Assembly (NCBI GenBank): GCA_025201375.1
Contig: JAIWZP010000038.1
Coordinates: forward strand, 186,001-250,000
From: Gongronella butleri
Lineage: Eukaryota > Mucoromycota > Mucoromycetes > Mucorales > Cunninghamellaceae
Reading direction: 5' to 3'
DNA: 64,000 nt
Position numbers and translations under genes: made by a program. The notes beneath the pieces were generated by a model. That model ran no database searches, was not told the origin of the DNA, and saw nothing but the letters and a program-made list of their open reading frames with translations. Positions 12,600 to 23,752 of this stretch are shown piece after piece (positions within the stretch are counted from its first letter, which is position 1; the number at the start of each line of letters is the position of its first letter).

Positions 12600-15500
12600 T
12601 ATTTCCAATCATCCTTTCATTGCCCTAACTTATTGTTTCCATAAAGACGTTGCCTCGATCATCATCCTCCGCGTCCTATCACCCCTCCCCCCTTAAAGGA
12701 CAAGATTGTGCCAAATTGAGTTTAACTGCACTTTTTTTCAAGCACATTTGGGACCGAGGAGTTGTTGCATACTGGCCAGACGGATTCCGTCACTACGCGT
12801 CGTGCGCCAAGAAAAAAAAATCAATGTTTTACTTTCCTAACAAGCAAAAATGCTCTTTGCTAGTACGCCACACCGTGTATCATAATTAGTAATCAATGAG
12901 GTTGCACGTCAAGCTATGATAGACCGCGACGAAACTTACAGACCAATGACGGGAAGCATGCCTTTCATAGTTCTTTATGTCTCTGACTGCATCTGTTTCT
13001 CTTGTGAAAATGAATTCAAGCACATGTTGATAAAACGAAAGGAAAAAAAACGAAGAAAAAAAAAGAGAGACATGACACACCATCGTATGCGCGTCCTCAG
13101 GATCATCTGCCCCGTAAATTTTGCCGTGAATGATATCTAAGGGAGTTTGCCCGCCTTCTTTCCTGTACGTTTTACGCTCTAATGTCATGTTTTGCCTTCT
13201 ATGATGTTGTGGTGATCGGATTTCAGCCAATTTGCTTGCATCAATTGGGTTCAAGGGGCTTGTGCATGCTGTGCTATGAATCTCTATCTTGAAAAAAAAA
13301 AAAAAAAATACGGGCTTGAAGCTGCACTCTATCTGAAAGATTGCGCCCCTTGCTTTTTATTTTTAAAAAACCGTTCTTTGATGAAACATAGTGTTTTTTA
13401 GACGAAATACGTGTTTTTAATACAAAAGACTAGGCTTTCGTCGAGTTTATATCATTGATTCATACTGAACACTCACGCACTGTCAAAGTTTCTTGACAAT
13501 AAAGAGCTGTTGTCTTTGGTGCCCATTCACAATGACACGTCTGCATAATCAATTGCAATGAAATTGGCACGCTCCTTGGCTTCTGGACAATCAAATAATA
13601 AAGAGCATTGTATTGCGCCCATTTTTTATTCTTTGCTCTCTCTTTTTTTGCGTTTTGTCAGTCACACGTTCACGATCGCGTGCTTTTGGGCACATAATTG
13701 CAGCCTTGTCCATAATGTTTGAGAGTATTGTCTTTTTTGTTTCTTGCATGCGCCTCCAATTGATTTTTTTTGACGTGCATCTCCCGCAAGCCCCGGAAAA
13801 AAAAAAAAGGAACATGGCGCCCATGCACCCATTTCCCATCCCATTCCGCCGGCGCGACCGCGGTCTGAATGCATGATCATGGGCTTCGTGTGCGACAAGG
13901 GTTCCACGGATGCCTTCAAAAACTGCTGCGTGCGGAGCCTCTCTCTTTGCTCTTTTTTTTTTTCTCATTCGGAGCTATATTTTTTGTGAGCCAGGCGCGT
14001 CTAGATCGCTGGGGAGCGGTCCCTTTCTCCCATCCCTGCTGTACCTTGATTATGTCAAGCGCGTACCAAATCTTCCCAGAGAAAAAAGCACTCAGTGGCC
14101 CTTGACCCGCAAAGGAAAGCCGTTGATCCATCCCATTGCCCATTTTACCCCATGGTCGCGCAAAAAAGAAGTTAATCTGAGCCCTGCGAGAAACGAGATG
14201 AACCTGCTGGATTGCTGGGGGAACAAAGTTGACGCGACACAAATGAACGAACCCCTTTTTGGGTTGTGCTCGGGAAGAGTCTGCAAACAAATTTTTGACT
14301 CGCGACGTGGTCCCAGAAAAGGAAATACGCACGGAAAATGGGTAAAATGGCGGCGCGGCAACCAGAACTCTGTGCCAGGCTCGCATCCAAGCTTACTTTT
14401 TGCACGTCATGTTCCCTGTTGCCCTATTTTTGCAAGGTCATTTTGCCAATTGGTGGCACGGTGGCCTGGAATGACACCAAGTAGGATGTTTGTCATGCCT
14501 CTTTTGTTTGCTAATGGCCTCATTGATCTAATGGCTGGTCCGTTCATCCCCTCTCCCCCTGCGAGAGCACCGCGGCTAGGCATTCTCACGCGCGGAAATT
14601 GCTGATCAATCGTTTTGTCTGCGCTCTGGGCCGACAGGAGATGGAGAAAGGGATTGCGGCCAGCCAACCTAAAACTCAGCCTGGGCACTCTCAGGGATGG
14701 ACCCTTTCTCCCTGACGACACCCTTGCCAAGCGTCTCTTTTCGTAAAAAGCAAATAAAATTTGCCATTTTCCCAGCGCCGCCCCATCTGGCCACAATGGG
14801 GGCACTACTCACGGCCATCCACCACATTGTTCCATGCCTTCTTTTTATTTTCTAGGTCACCCCAATTGTTCGGTGGGAAATCCTTCATCCAAACCATCCA
14901 GCCAATCTTCAATTTACCGAATCATCCGTGTGTGGCCATTGCGAAGCTCCAAGATTTTGGTGATCACGGTGAACCAGTAGGTCATTCATGTTCTTGTTTT
15001 GTCCTACTAGGACCAGTTGCTCATTGTGTTGCAATGGCAAAAAAAAAAAAAAAAAAAACCAAGTACTTTTTCTGCGTAGAAATAAAGCAAGAAGGATACG
15101 TCCGAGCGCACGGCGCGATCAAACAGAATTCAGCACCAATTGGAGCACTTGGCCGGTACAGGGCGGGAACGATAGGGCCCAGCTCGTCAGATGGAATCTG
15201 CGTTTTATTACATTTGAGGCCGTGAAACATGAGCAAAGGCGGCAATATGCCTTGTGTTGCTGAGATGCAAAAATGTACAAACGCGTCTGTTCGTCATCCC
15301 CTGTCCTCCCCAACGCTCCTTCTCGGTCAGCGCGTTCACACGCAACAAGATTAATGCCCGATGGGTACACCAACGAGTGTTTTATTTTACCCCACAGCCA
15401 ACTGGTTCTGTCTGGGGGAAAATCCCGCCAGTGCCGACCTTTCAACTTTATTTTTTTACCCATTCAGAATCTTACCACCCACCATCAACACTAATACCCG

Positions 15501-15810
15501 CATTCTGTCTCCGAGGTCGGTTCAAGGCATCACAATTGCTTGCAAAAAAGCAAAAAAAGCAATATTATGATGCTTTTTCGCCTTTTGGATGCACATGGAA
15601 TGCCTCCAATGGAGGTCAAGTGGCCTCTGTAGGATCGTGTCGGCCCTTTTACACTCCCAGGACGACCAGGTCCCGTCAATGCGTTCATTGGACAAGGTTT
15701 AAAGCAATGAATTTTTTCAGCTGGGAAATTCCGCTTTTGGTTAGTGGTAAATCCTGCGCTACAAGTGTTCCTTTTGGCCGTACCCCTTTTTTTTTTTTCT
15801 CGAGAGATGG
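12600..15810. other. Intergenic, no convincing gene
   Basis: About 3.2 kb with homopolymer runs, including A runs near 13300 and 15040. A minus-strand frame around 13290-13070 reads smoothly and may be a coding remnant (see findings). A 231-codon plus-strand frame from 13910 has no family features and no splice context. The last 600 bases are the upstream region of the first GH3 gene. Confidence 0.5.
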
Positions 15811-15816
15811 TATAAA
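15811..15816 (+). promoter_or_regulatory. TATA box of first GH3 gene
   Basis: TATAAA lies 68 bases before the start codon, followed by a T-rich leader. The second GH3 gene has a TATA element 67 bases before its own start, which supports both. Confidence 0.65.
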
Positions 15817-15878
15817 AGCAGGGCACATCATGCATGATTTCTTGATTTTTTTTCACCAACTCTTTTTTTTTTTAAACA

Positions 15879-18528
15879 ATGCACATCACTTCCATTGCTG
15901 CTGCCTCGCTCGTGGTCCTGCAGGCTCTGAATGTCAATGCCCAGCGCTCTTGGGACGACGCGTATGCCTTGGCCAAGCCCTTGGTCGACAAGATGAGCTT
16001 GGTTCAAAAGCTCAATGTCACCACCGGCATTGGATGGACGTATGACTGTCTTGGTCAGACGGCTCCCACCACCAACCCTGACTTCCCTGGCTTGTGTTAT
16101 CAAGGTATTGTAAAAGAGCGGCGCAATGGGATCATGGAAGCGACACGCAGAACCCCCTGACATCCCCCTTTTTTTCGTATTTAGATTCCCCTCTTGGTAT
16201 CCGCTTTGCCCACAATGTCACTGTGTTCCCTGCTGGCATCACCACTGCCGCCACTTTTGACAAGAAGTTGATTTTGCAGCGTGGTGAAGCAATGGGTGAG
16301 GAATTCCGCGGCAAGGGTGCGCACATCCAGCTTGGTCCTGCCATGAACTTTATGCGCTCGCCCGAGGGCGGCCGTGGATGGGAATCGTTTGGTGAGGAGC
16401 CCTTCTTGACTGGTGTCGCTGCTGCCGAGACCATCACGGGTATCCAATCCAAGGGTGTCATTGCCACCGCCAAGCATTTCATCATGAACGACCAAGAATT
16501 GCATCGCAAGGCCGTAAGTTGACCGCTCAAAAGAAAGAAAGAAAAAGAAAAAGAAACATCGCAATTGACGCGCCTGCCTCCTATTTTTTAATCTAGTCGA
16601 GCTCCGATGCCGATGATCGCACGATCCACGAAGTCTACTTGTGGCCCTTTGCGCGCTCTGTCGAGGCTGGTGTCGGTGCTGTCATGTGCTCGTACAACCA
16701 GATCAATGGCAAGTGGGCCTGCGAGAACCCTGAAGTCCTTAGCATCCTCCGTGACGAGCTTGGTTTCCGTGGCATGATCATGTCTGACTGGTGGGCCGCT
16801 CACTCCACCGTCGACTCGGCCAATGCTGGCATGGATGTTGACATGGTAAGAGCCCAATTGCACCCAATTGCGTAAAATAGCAAGGCAATCTCATGTTTTT
16901 TTCAATTATAGCCTGGCAATGACTATGACCAGGGCGCCCCCTCGTCCCTCGGCAACTCGTTCTGGGGCGACAGCCTGTACGAGGCCGTCAAGAACGGCAG
17001 CGTGCCCGAGAGCCGCGTCACTGACAGCGCCACGCGCGTCGTTGCTGCTCACTACAAGGTAAAAAGGAAAAAAAACCGACTCGTGATTTATCTCAAACTT
17101 TTTTTTTTTTTTTGCTCTAATTTCAGATGCTTCAAGACAAGGGCTTCCCCAAGACCACGCTCGACAGCTTCAACCTGACCTCTGGTAGGGATACGGTGAA
17201 TGTCAAGGCCGACCACCCCAAGGTTGCTCGCGACGTTGCTGCCGCCGGCACGGTCTTGTTGACCAACAACGGCATTTTGCCCTTGACCAAGAAGAACAAC
17301 AACATTGCCATCATTGGCCAGGATGCTTTCTGGAACGATGCCCTGACCAATGTCAACAACCAACCCTGCCCTGACTTTGGCTGCGACCCTGCCACCTTGA
17401 TTGAAGGCTGGGGCTCTGGCACCGTCTCGCTTCCCACTGGCGCCGTCGCTCCCTATGATGGCATTAAGAACCGTGCTGGCAAGAATGTCAAGTTCACCAC
17501 GCAAAACAACAACTATGACATGGCTGCTGTCAAGAAGGCTGCCCAGGCTGCCGAGATTGCCATTGTCTTTGGCAACACTGACTCTGGTGAGGAGTACATC
17601 TCTGTTGATGGCAACGTTGGCGACCGCAACAACTTGACTCTCTGGCAAAACGGTGATGAAGTGGTAAGTGTCAATTTTTTTTTGCCCTTTTTCGTCCTTT
17701 TTTTCCTGATTGCTCACTTCCCCCCCCCCTTTTTTTTTAATTAATGCAATGCAGATCAAGACCGTCGCTGATAACAACAAGAACACCATTGTTGTCATCC
17801 ACTCGGTCGGTGCTACTCTTATGCCCTGGATCAACCATCCCAACATCAAGGCTGTTGTCTGGGCCAATGTTCCTGGTGAACAAAGCGGCAATGCCTTGGC
17901 CGATATCTTGTACGGTGACGTCAACCCCTCGGGCCGTCTTCCTTACACGATCGCCAAGCAGGAGAGCGACTATCCCGTCAAGCCTGATCCCAACTTCAAC
18001 GTAAGCGATCAACTCTTTTGCGCCAATTGAATTGAGCAATGGGCTCACTCCCCCTCTTTTTTTTTTCTGTAGGTCGAGTACAGCGAGAAGTTGTTGATTG
18101 GCTACCGCTGGTACGATGCCCACAATGTGGAGCCCCTCTTCCCCTTCGGTCACGGTCTGTCCTACACCAAGTTCCAGTACAGCAAGCTCAACGTGCGCGC
18201 TGGTAAAGCCCACGGCCACAACAGCTCGCCTTCCGTCAGCGCCAGCGTCACTGTGTCCAACAGCGGCCATGTTGATGGCAATGAGGTTGTGCAATTGTAC
18301 CTCTCGTTCCCCGCGTCCGCTGGCGAGCCCCCCAAGGTTCTCCGTGGCTTTGAGAAGGTTGAAATCCGCGCCGGTCACTCGGAGCACGTCAACTTCCAAC
18401 TGGGCAAGACCGAGCTCTCCATCTGGGATGCGAGCAAGAAGGCCTGGGTTGTGCCTTCCGGCAAGTTCACCGTCCACATTGGTGCCAGCAGCCGCGACAT
18501 CCGCGCCTCTGCTGACTTTACCTTGTAA
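15879..18528 (+). CDS. Secreted GH3 beta-glucosidase, copy 1
   Basis: Seven exons (15879-16104, 16185-16513, 16597-16845, 16912-17058, 17127-17663, 17755-18000, 18073-18528) give 729 residues. An N-terminal signal peptide of about 21 residues ends near NVNAQ. The (alpha/beta)8 barrel carries ATAKHFIMNDQE (KH-F motif) and the nucleophile Asp-249 in GMIMSDWW. The alpha/beta sandwich domain has the DSGEEYISVDGN motif, and a fibronectin-III-like domain fills about the last 130 residues (LYLSFPASAGEPPKVLRGFE). GH3 enzymes release glucose from cellobiose and beta-glucan ends outside the cell. The size and domain order fit fungal beta-glucosidases. It pairs with the paralogue at 23753, five kilobases downstream in the same direction. 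Confidence 0.95.
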
Positions 18529-18605
18529 TTCTTCTCTTTTGATCTCTTATAATGTTTCTCTATTTCTTTTTCTTTTTCCCATAAAAAGATTCTTTTACAA
18601 CAACC

Positions 18606-18611
18606 AATAAA
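18606..18611 (+). terminator. Putative poly(A) signal of GH3 copy 1
   Basis: AATAAA is found about 80 bases after the stop codon, a normal distance for a fungal 3' UTR. Confidence 0.4.
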
Positions 18612-19239
18612 TCAATTAACAAAGCTATCCGCTACGTATCGTTTTTTGACCACTACTTTTTGAATGAGCAACAACAGACTCGAGCGTCTAAAAAAATAAA
18701 AATGCTTCAATTTGACCGATAGCTGCAAAATCTTGAAAGAAGCTTGACGCCGCATTGGCACTTGCAACCTTGCCGTTTGGTTGTGACTATAAATACTGCA
18801 TAAAAATGGCTAGAGATTAGCTCTCATGACATAGAATTGCTAATTTTTTTGCGTTTGTGCATTTTAATCACTTTTCCCATGAATCAAACCTCTCACATGC
18901 TGTCCCAAAGCACATCTCCTCCACATCTGCAGTTATCATAAGATCTTGCTGCTTTCAGCGAATGACTAAATAATATCATTGAAGTTCTACAATACAATCT
19001 TACTGTACCACCTTATTGTACGTACGTAAAAGATCATTTTGCGACATTGCTGTAAATTTCTTTCGGATTTTACGCGTAAAGGCTGTGTTTGATCCGTCCA
19101 TTTTTTAAAGTTCTAGAATAATTTCGACCCGCGCTATCATACGTACGTACAACTTCAACGTCCGCATCATCGCGCTACGTATGATAGAACAGGCTACACT
19201 GAACAAAATATTGCGCATTTGCTTATTGGAAAAATGAAA

Positions 19240-22200
19240 TGGTTGAACTTTGCCGACTTGATGTGCCTCCAGAAATTTTTTTACAGCCTACGGTACCTAT
19301 CCGCTACTGTAGTGAAAAATGCGTGACGGCGCAAACTAAAGTCCAGTGCTCAAGCCAGACCCACCCGATTTTTTTTGGGCTCGAAAATGCCAAAAACCTC
19401 CTATTTGTACTATTTTTCATTCATCTGTCCATCTGCATGGTTGACCCCGCTCAAAAATTGCCGCATCGCACTCAGCGCAAAATTTGCAACAAAAAAACTT
19501 AAACCACCAAAGCGCTACGACCACTTTTGAAAAATTCAGGGGTCACTCAGGGGTCACACATTTCAATCTCAGAAATGCCTAATTTGCATTTTTCGAACTC
19601 CGAGTGATCAATGCATCTCAAACAGGTAACTCCGACGATTTGCTATTGGCTGACACAATGACAGGTCGCGCCAACGTAAGAAAAAAGCCCAAAGAGTGAC
19701 GCATGAACGGCGATCGACTGAGAAAAAGTGCTTACGTTGGTCAAGGTTTTTTTGTAAAATTTTATGGTTTGACACTTCCAAATTAAGGTGCGTGGATAGC
19801 ATGGATTTTTTTTTGTATTTTTTTATTTTTTTATTTTTTTATTTTGCGCATTTTTATGTGCTGAGTGGTGGGTTGCAGCCTGGTGAAATGACCGATCCAA
19901 AAAGTTAAAACCCAAGGTAGCGCACCGCAAGTCACCCCACTAGATGCTTTGCATCCCTGTATATTAGTACAGTAAAACTGGAATAAAAATCACACGTTTA
20001 TTAGACCGTTGTCGAACAAATCGCGATCAAAGATTTTGATGCAAAAGTGAATTTTCTCTGCGAGCTTTAGCCTTCCATCGACGAAACTGATCTCATTCGA
20101 TAGAGATGCAAGAGGTGCCGTCGGCACGTTAAAAGCGCCGTGTGTTGTCTAATCCGTTGCCGAGAACATCGAGGATGACTATTTTTGTAATGTACTGTAT
20201 GAACGGCTTTCACAAGCGGTGCAAAGGTCATCATGCATCGGCCAAAAAACATTACAGAAATGACGTCCGAGCGTATCTCTTTCGAGTGATGCCAGTTTCA
20301 TCCCGATCCACGAGATATTTTGAGGGCCCACCACTGAATTTGTGAAAATATCGATATTTTGGATTCATCGGCACAGCGACTCAACCCACCTCAGGTTTTC
20401 AACTCCATATTAAAAAAGACACCACGAAATGGCCTAATCAAGCAACCAGTTTTCCGGGCCATCCACCGCTCATGCTTTGTAGAGTGTTTAACAACATTGC
20501 ATTAGTGAAAATCGGCTTTTTTGGCGATTTCACTACAACACTCTCATTGATTGACCTCTATCCGCTTTTTTTGAACTCACACGTCCCCCCCCCCCGAAAT
20601 ATCAAAGTCGTCGTGGCTTTGCCACCCCCTGATCCAAGCATTACTGTATTTTATCCCGAAACACGAAAAACACGTACCAAGATTTCTCAAGACTGAGTGA
20701 TCCGATTTGCGAAAAAAAAAACTTGGAATACTGTAATCGACGTTTTGACTCGAGTATCCACTGGTATAAATTTGGAGCCAGATGGTCAAGCTCATCGGGA
20801 GGAACGCGTAAAATATTATTTGGCGCTGGTTTTCACTACCAAATACGAATTTCGAGATTTTTCGAGACTGAGTGATCTGATTCGCGAAAAAAACGTAACA
20901 ACAATGAAGAACTGGGTTTATCATCAACTGGTCCAAATTTGGGACCAGATGAGCGAGTTTCTGAGAAAGCGCCAATTTCATAGGCGTAAATGGGGTATGA
21001 TCAGCAGCATTTTGTCTCGTACTGCGGCAACAGCTGAGCGCCTCCCCACATGACTCGCCTCAAATGAATCGGTGGTCAAACGCGGTAAAAGCGCTTGTTG
21101 TTTGGGGATATCGCTTCACGTTTTTGGCGAGTTAGCCTTGAGGGGTAGTTTTGATTTTGGTTTGGCCCTAATTTTATGAAAAATGGATGTTCTCAGGACT
21201 GAATGATCTGATTTGGGAAAAATCTTGACATCGCCGGCTTTTTGTGTTCAGCATCCTATAGCTCGAACATAGGACCCGATGAACAAGATCCGGAGGACAC
21301 GCCCAGCAAAAAGTGGGTAAGGGTTTGTCCATTTTGGCAGCGTACGCGACAGCCGCTCAGCGTATCGACGCGCAATTTACCTCAAATGAATCTGTGAACA
21401 AAGACAGTAAAAGCGCTTGCGTTTTGGAGACATTGCATTATCATAAGATCTCGGCAAGTTGGTATGCAAATACGTTGAAAACTCGCTTTTCGATGTTGGT
21501 TTGGCAGGCATGATACTGGGTCGGCTCTGCCTGCCTGTTCATATTCACATGTATGAGCTTTCGCAAGCCGGCAAGCGTGAAAAAAAAAAAAAAACGTCAG
21601 TATTTCAGCAAGTTCCCGTAAAATGCACAAAAGCACAGTTTTTATCCGTATTGGAGGATTTTTGCACACAAATAAAGCGTTTGACTTGTCCATGTTTTGA
21701 TCTCAGTGGACAGAAACTGACGCGTGCTATCGTTTTGATGCCTGAAACATTGCGCTACACGGCAAAAAAACGTACACATTTACTTTTTAAACACCAAATA
21801 GCGTGTTTTTCAGAATTTGGCGGCCTGCTGTGTCTCCAGAATTTTTTTACAGCCAACTCTCCCGCCAATGAAATCTGCGTCACGGCGTAAACTATACCCA
21901 ATGTTCAAGACGGACCTGTCCAATTTTTTTTGGACTCGAAAATGCCAAAAACCTCCCATTTATTCTATTTTTCATTCATCTCGCCATCTGCATGGTCGAC
22001 CCTGCTCAAAAATAGCCACATCAAATTCAGTGCAAAATTTGCAACAAAGAAATTTAAAGCACCAAAGCGCTACGAGCTCCGTACCCAATTTAATGTGACA
22101 AAAAACACGTTAAAAATGCAAGGTGGACGTCGGGAAGTCGCAATGACGGCGTTTGTACATATGGGCGGCGGTGGGCAGGCACTCTGTGAGGAGGCTCCAC

Positions 22201-22800
22201 CATATGGTACATGTGTTGTGGGCGATGTCATGGTGTCGCCAGATGCGTCTCCAATCGCGGCGATCGCAATCTAGGCGCATCAACCGACCAGGCTGCTCAA
22301 TCGGGTCGTTTTGGAAGCGTGGATGGAGGGCGTGGCGAATTATGCGTGGCGTGACTTTGCTGAGCGGGACGGGCTTGGAGAAAAGGGGCGTGGGGTTCAT
22401 TAGAAAGAACGCGACTTGCTGTGTCTTGAATACTGAAGTTCTAAAAAATAAATGAGTTTTTGGCAGAGCAAACGCGCGAGAAAAAAAGAATATGCAGCTT
22501 TGAACGGCCAATGATTTGACCCGCGGTCGCTGGTGATTGTAGCTTAGGATCTTATGAAATTTACGCATCTGGTGCATCTCCAGCTTGTGGATATGTTAGC
22601 GCAACACTGTAGCTTGCTCTCCCGGTCTTAATCACCGGGAAAGATAATATTAATAAATTGCTTATCACTCGACAACCAGCTGAAGGGCCGCAATTTTTTA
22701 GACACCTTTCTTGGTTTCTCCATGCAGCTTTATTGTGTGAAAGTTTGGCGTAATTCTGGGAACCTTTTTTTACGATGTTGGCTTCGGGCTCTATGAAGAC
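19240..22800 (+). repeat. Dispersed repeat B, copy 1 (between the GH3 genes)
   Basis: This is the longest copy of a decayed, non-coding element, collinear over most of its length with 59600-62480. Internal parts also match 30300-31490 and 39960-41870. Landmarks include the ATTTTTTTACAGCC word followed by the peptide-like stretches IFFGLENAKN and SNFFWTRKCQ, and the GCGGCAACAGCTGAGCG word near 21020. Similarity is far from exact and frames are broken in every copy. No reverse transcriptase, transposase or clear terminal repeat is visible. Bases 18612-19239 and 22801-23680 hold nothing recognised. Confidence 0.75.
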
Positions 22801-23644
22801 CCGTGATTTTTTTGTTCAAAAAAAGACATTGCGCGCTATCTAGCGGTCGCAGTGATCTCGGAGCGGGCTCATTTGTACAACAAAAATTTTATTAGTTAGA
22901 GCTAAAATGCATAGTTTTGTAGGATGCGAAATTCGGCATGCAAAAAAAGAAAAAAAAATAGCTTTAAATCGTGGTTTTCTCGATCGCGCGTAAGCCTTGC
23001 ATTCCGAGACAGCCTGCCTTGAACTCGCATTATTTTATCGATTGGAACGCGGCAAAAGCTAGATGATGGCGATTACTGAAAGCAAGGAAAATAAGAATAG
23101 CGAGTGTATTTTTGGCGCGACGGGCTTCTCCGCGCAACGTACACACATTGACGCATTAACTTGAGTGAACATTTGATCGCGCGCCAGCGTCCGAGTCTTT
23201 TTTTTCCCTGAGGGCTGGACCCTGGTTACCTTTTTCGCCTGAAATGGGCTAGCGTGCTGACTTTTGGGTTCGTGCTCAAACCTTTCATGCACAGATGCCA
23301 CGTTACATACAACGCACCCATTGTTTCTGTCCGGGGTCTTTGTGCACAAATCTTGATTCTGCGCCCCACCTTACTCTCTGACTGCACGCGCGTTAAAAAA
23401 AATCATTTATTCCGAATTGTCAATTCCCAGGGATTCAGAATTCTACCAGTTGCCATGAAACTTCCCGCAGCATCCCTCTCGTCAGTGCAATTGCCTGATG
23501 GAGAAGGTACAGCCACCTTGGGAACGCCTATCTCCATAGTCTCGTGGTCCTGAGAGTCTTTTGTTCATTGCTGCGATACGGCACGCTTCGTTTTTTATCC
23601 TTGACGCATATTTGGTTAGCTTACCCATTGAAGGTGGATTTCGC

Positions 23645-23662
23645 ACACACACACACACATAC
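23645..23662 (+). repeat. (CA)n microsatellite
   Basis: A short CA dinucleotide run is located about 90 bases upstream of the second GH3 start codon, in its promoter region. Confidence 0.8.
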
Positions 23663-23685
23663 ACACGCACCATTTGCCCATCAAA

Positions 23686-23692
23686 TATAAAA
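23686..23692 (+). promoter_or_regulatory. TATA box of second GH3 gene
   Basis: TATAAAA lies 67 bases before the ATG, matching the spacing in the first GH3 gene. Confidence 0.6.
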
Positions 23693-23752
23693 AGAGTTGC
23701 AATTTGTGCAGAAAAAAAATTTCTCGTGGACCATTTTACCTTTTTTTTTCCA

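Noticed and set aside
13910..14605. 231-codon open frame on the plus strand
   Set aside because: Composition is irregular, there is no signal, domain or intron context, and both strands have overlapping open frames of similar quality.
21459..21890. 143-codon frame within repeat B copy 1
   Set aside because: The same DNA in other B copies is interrupted by stops and frameshifts, so it is not a maintained gene.
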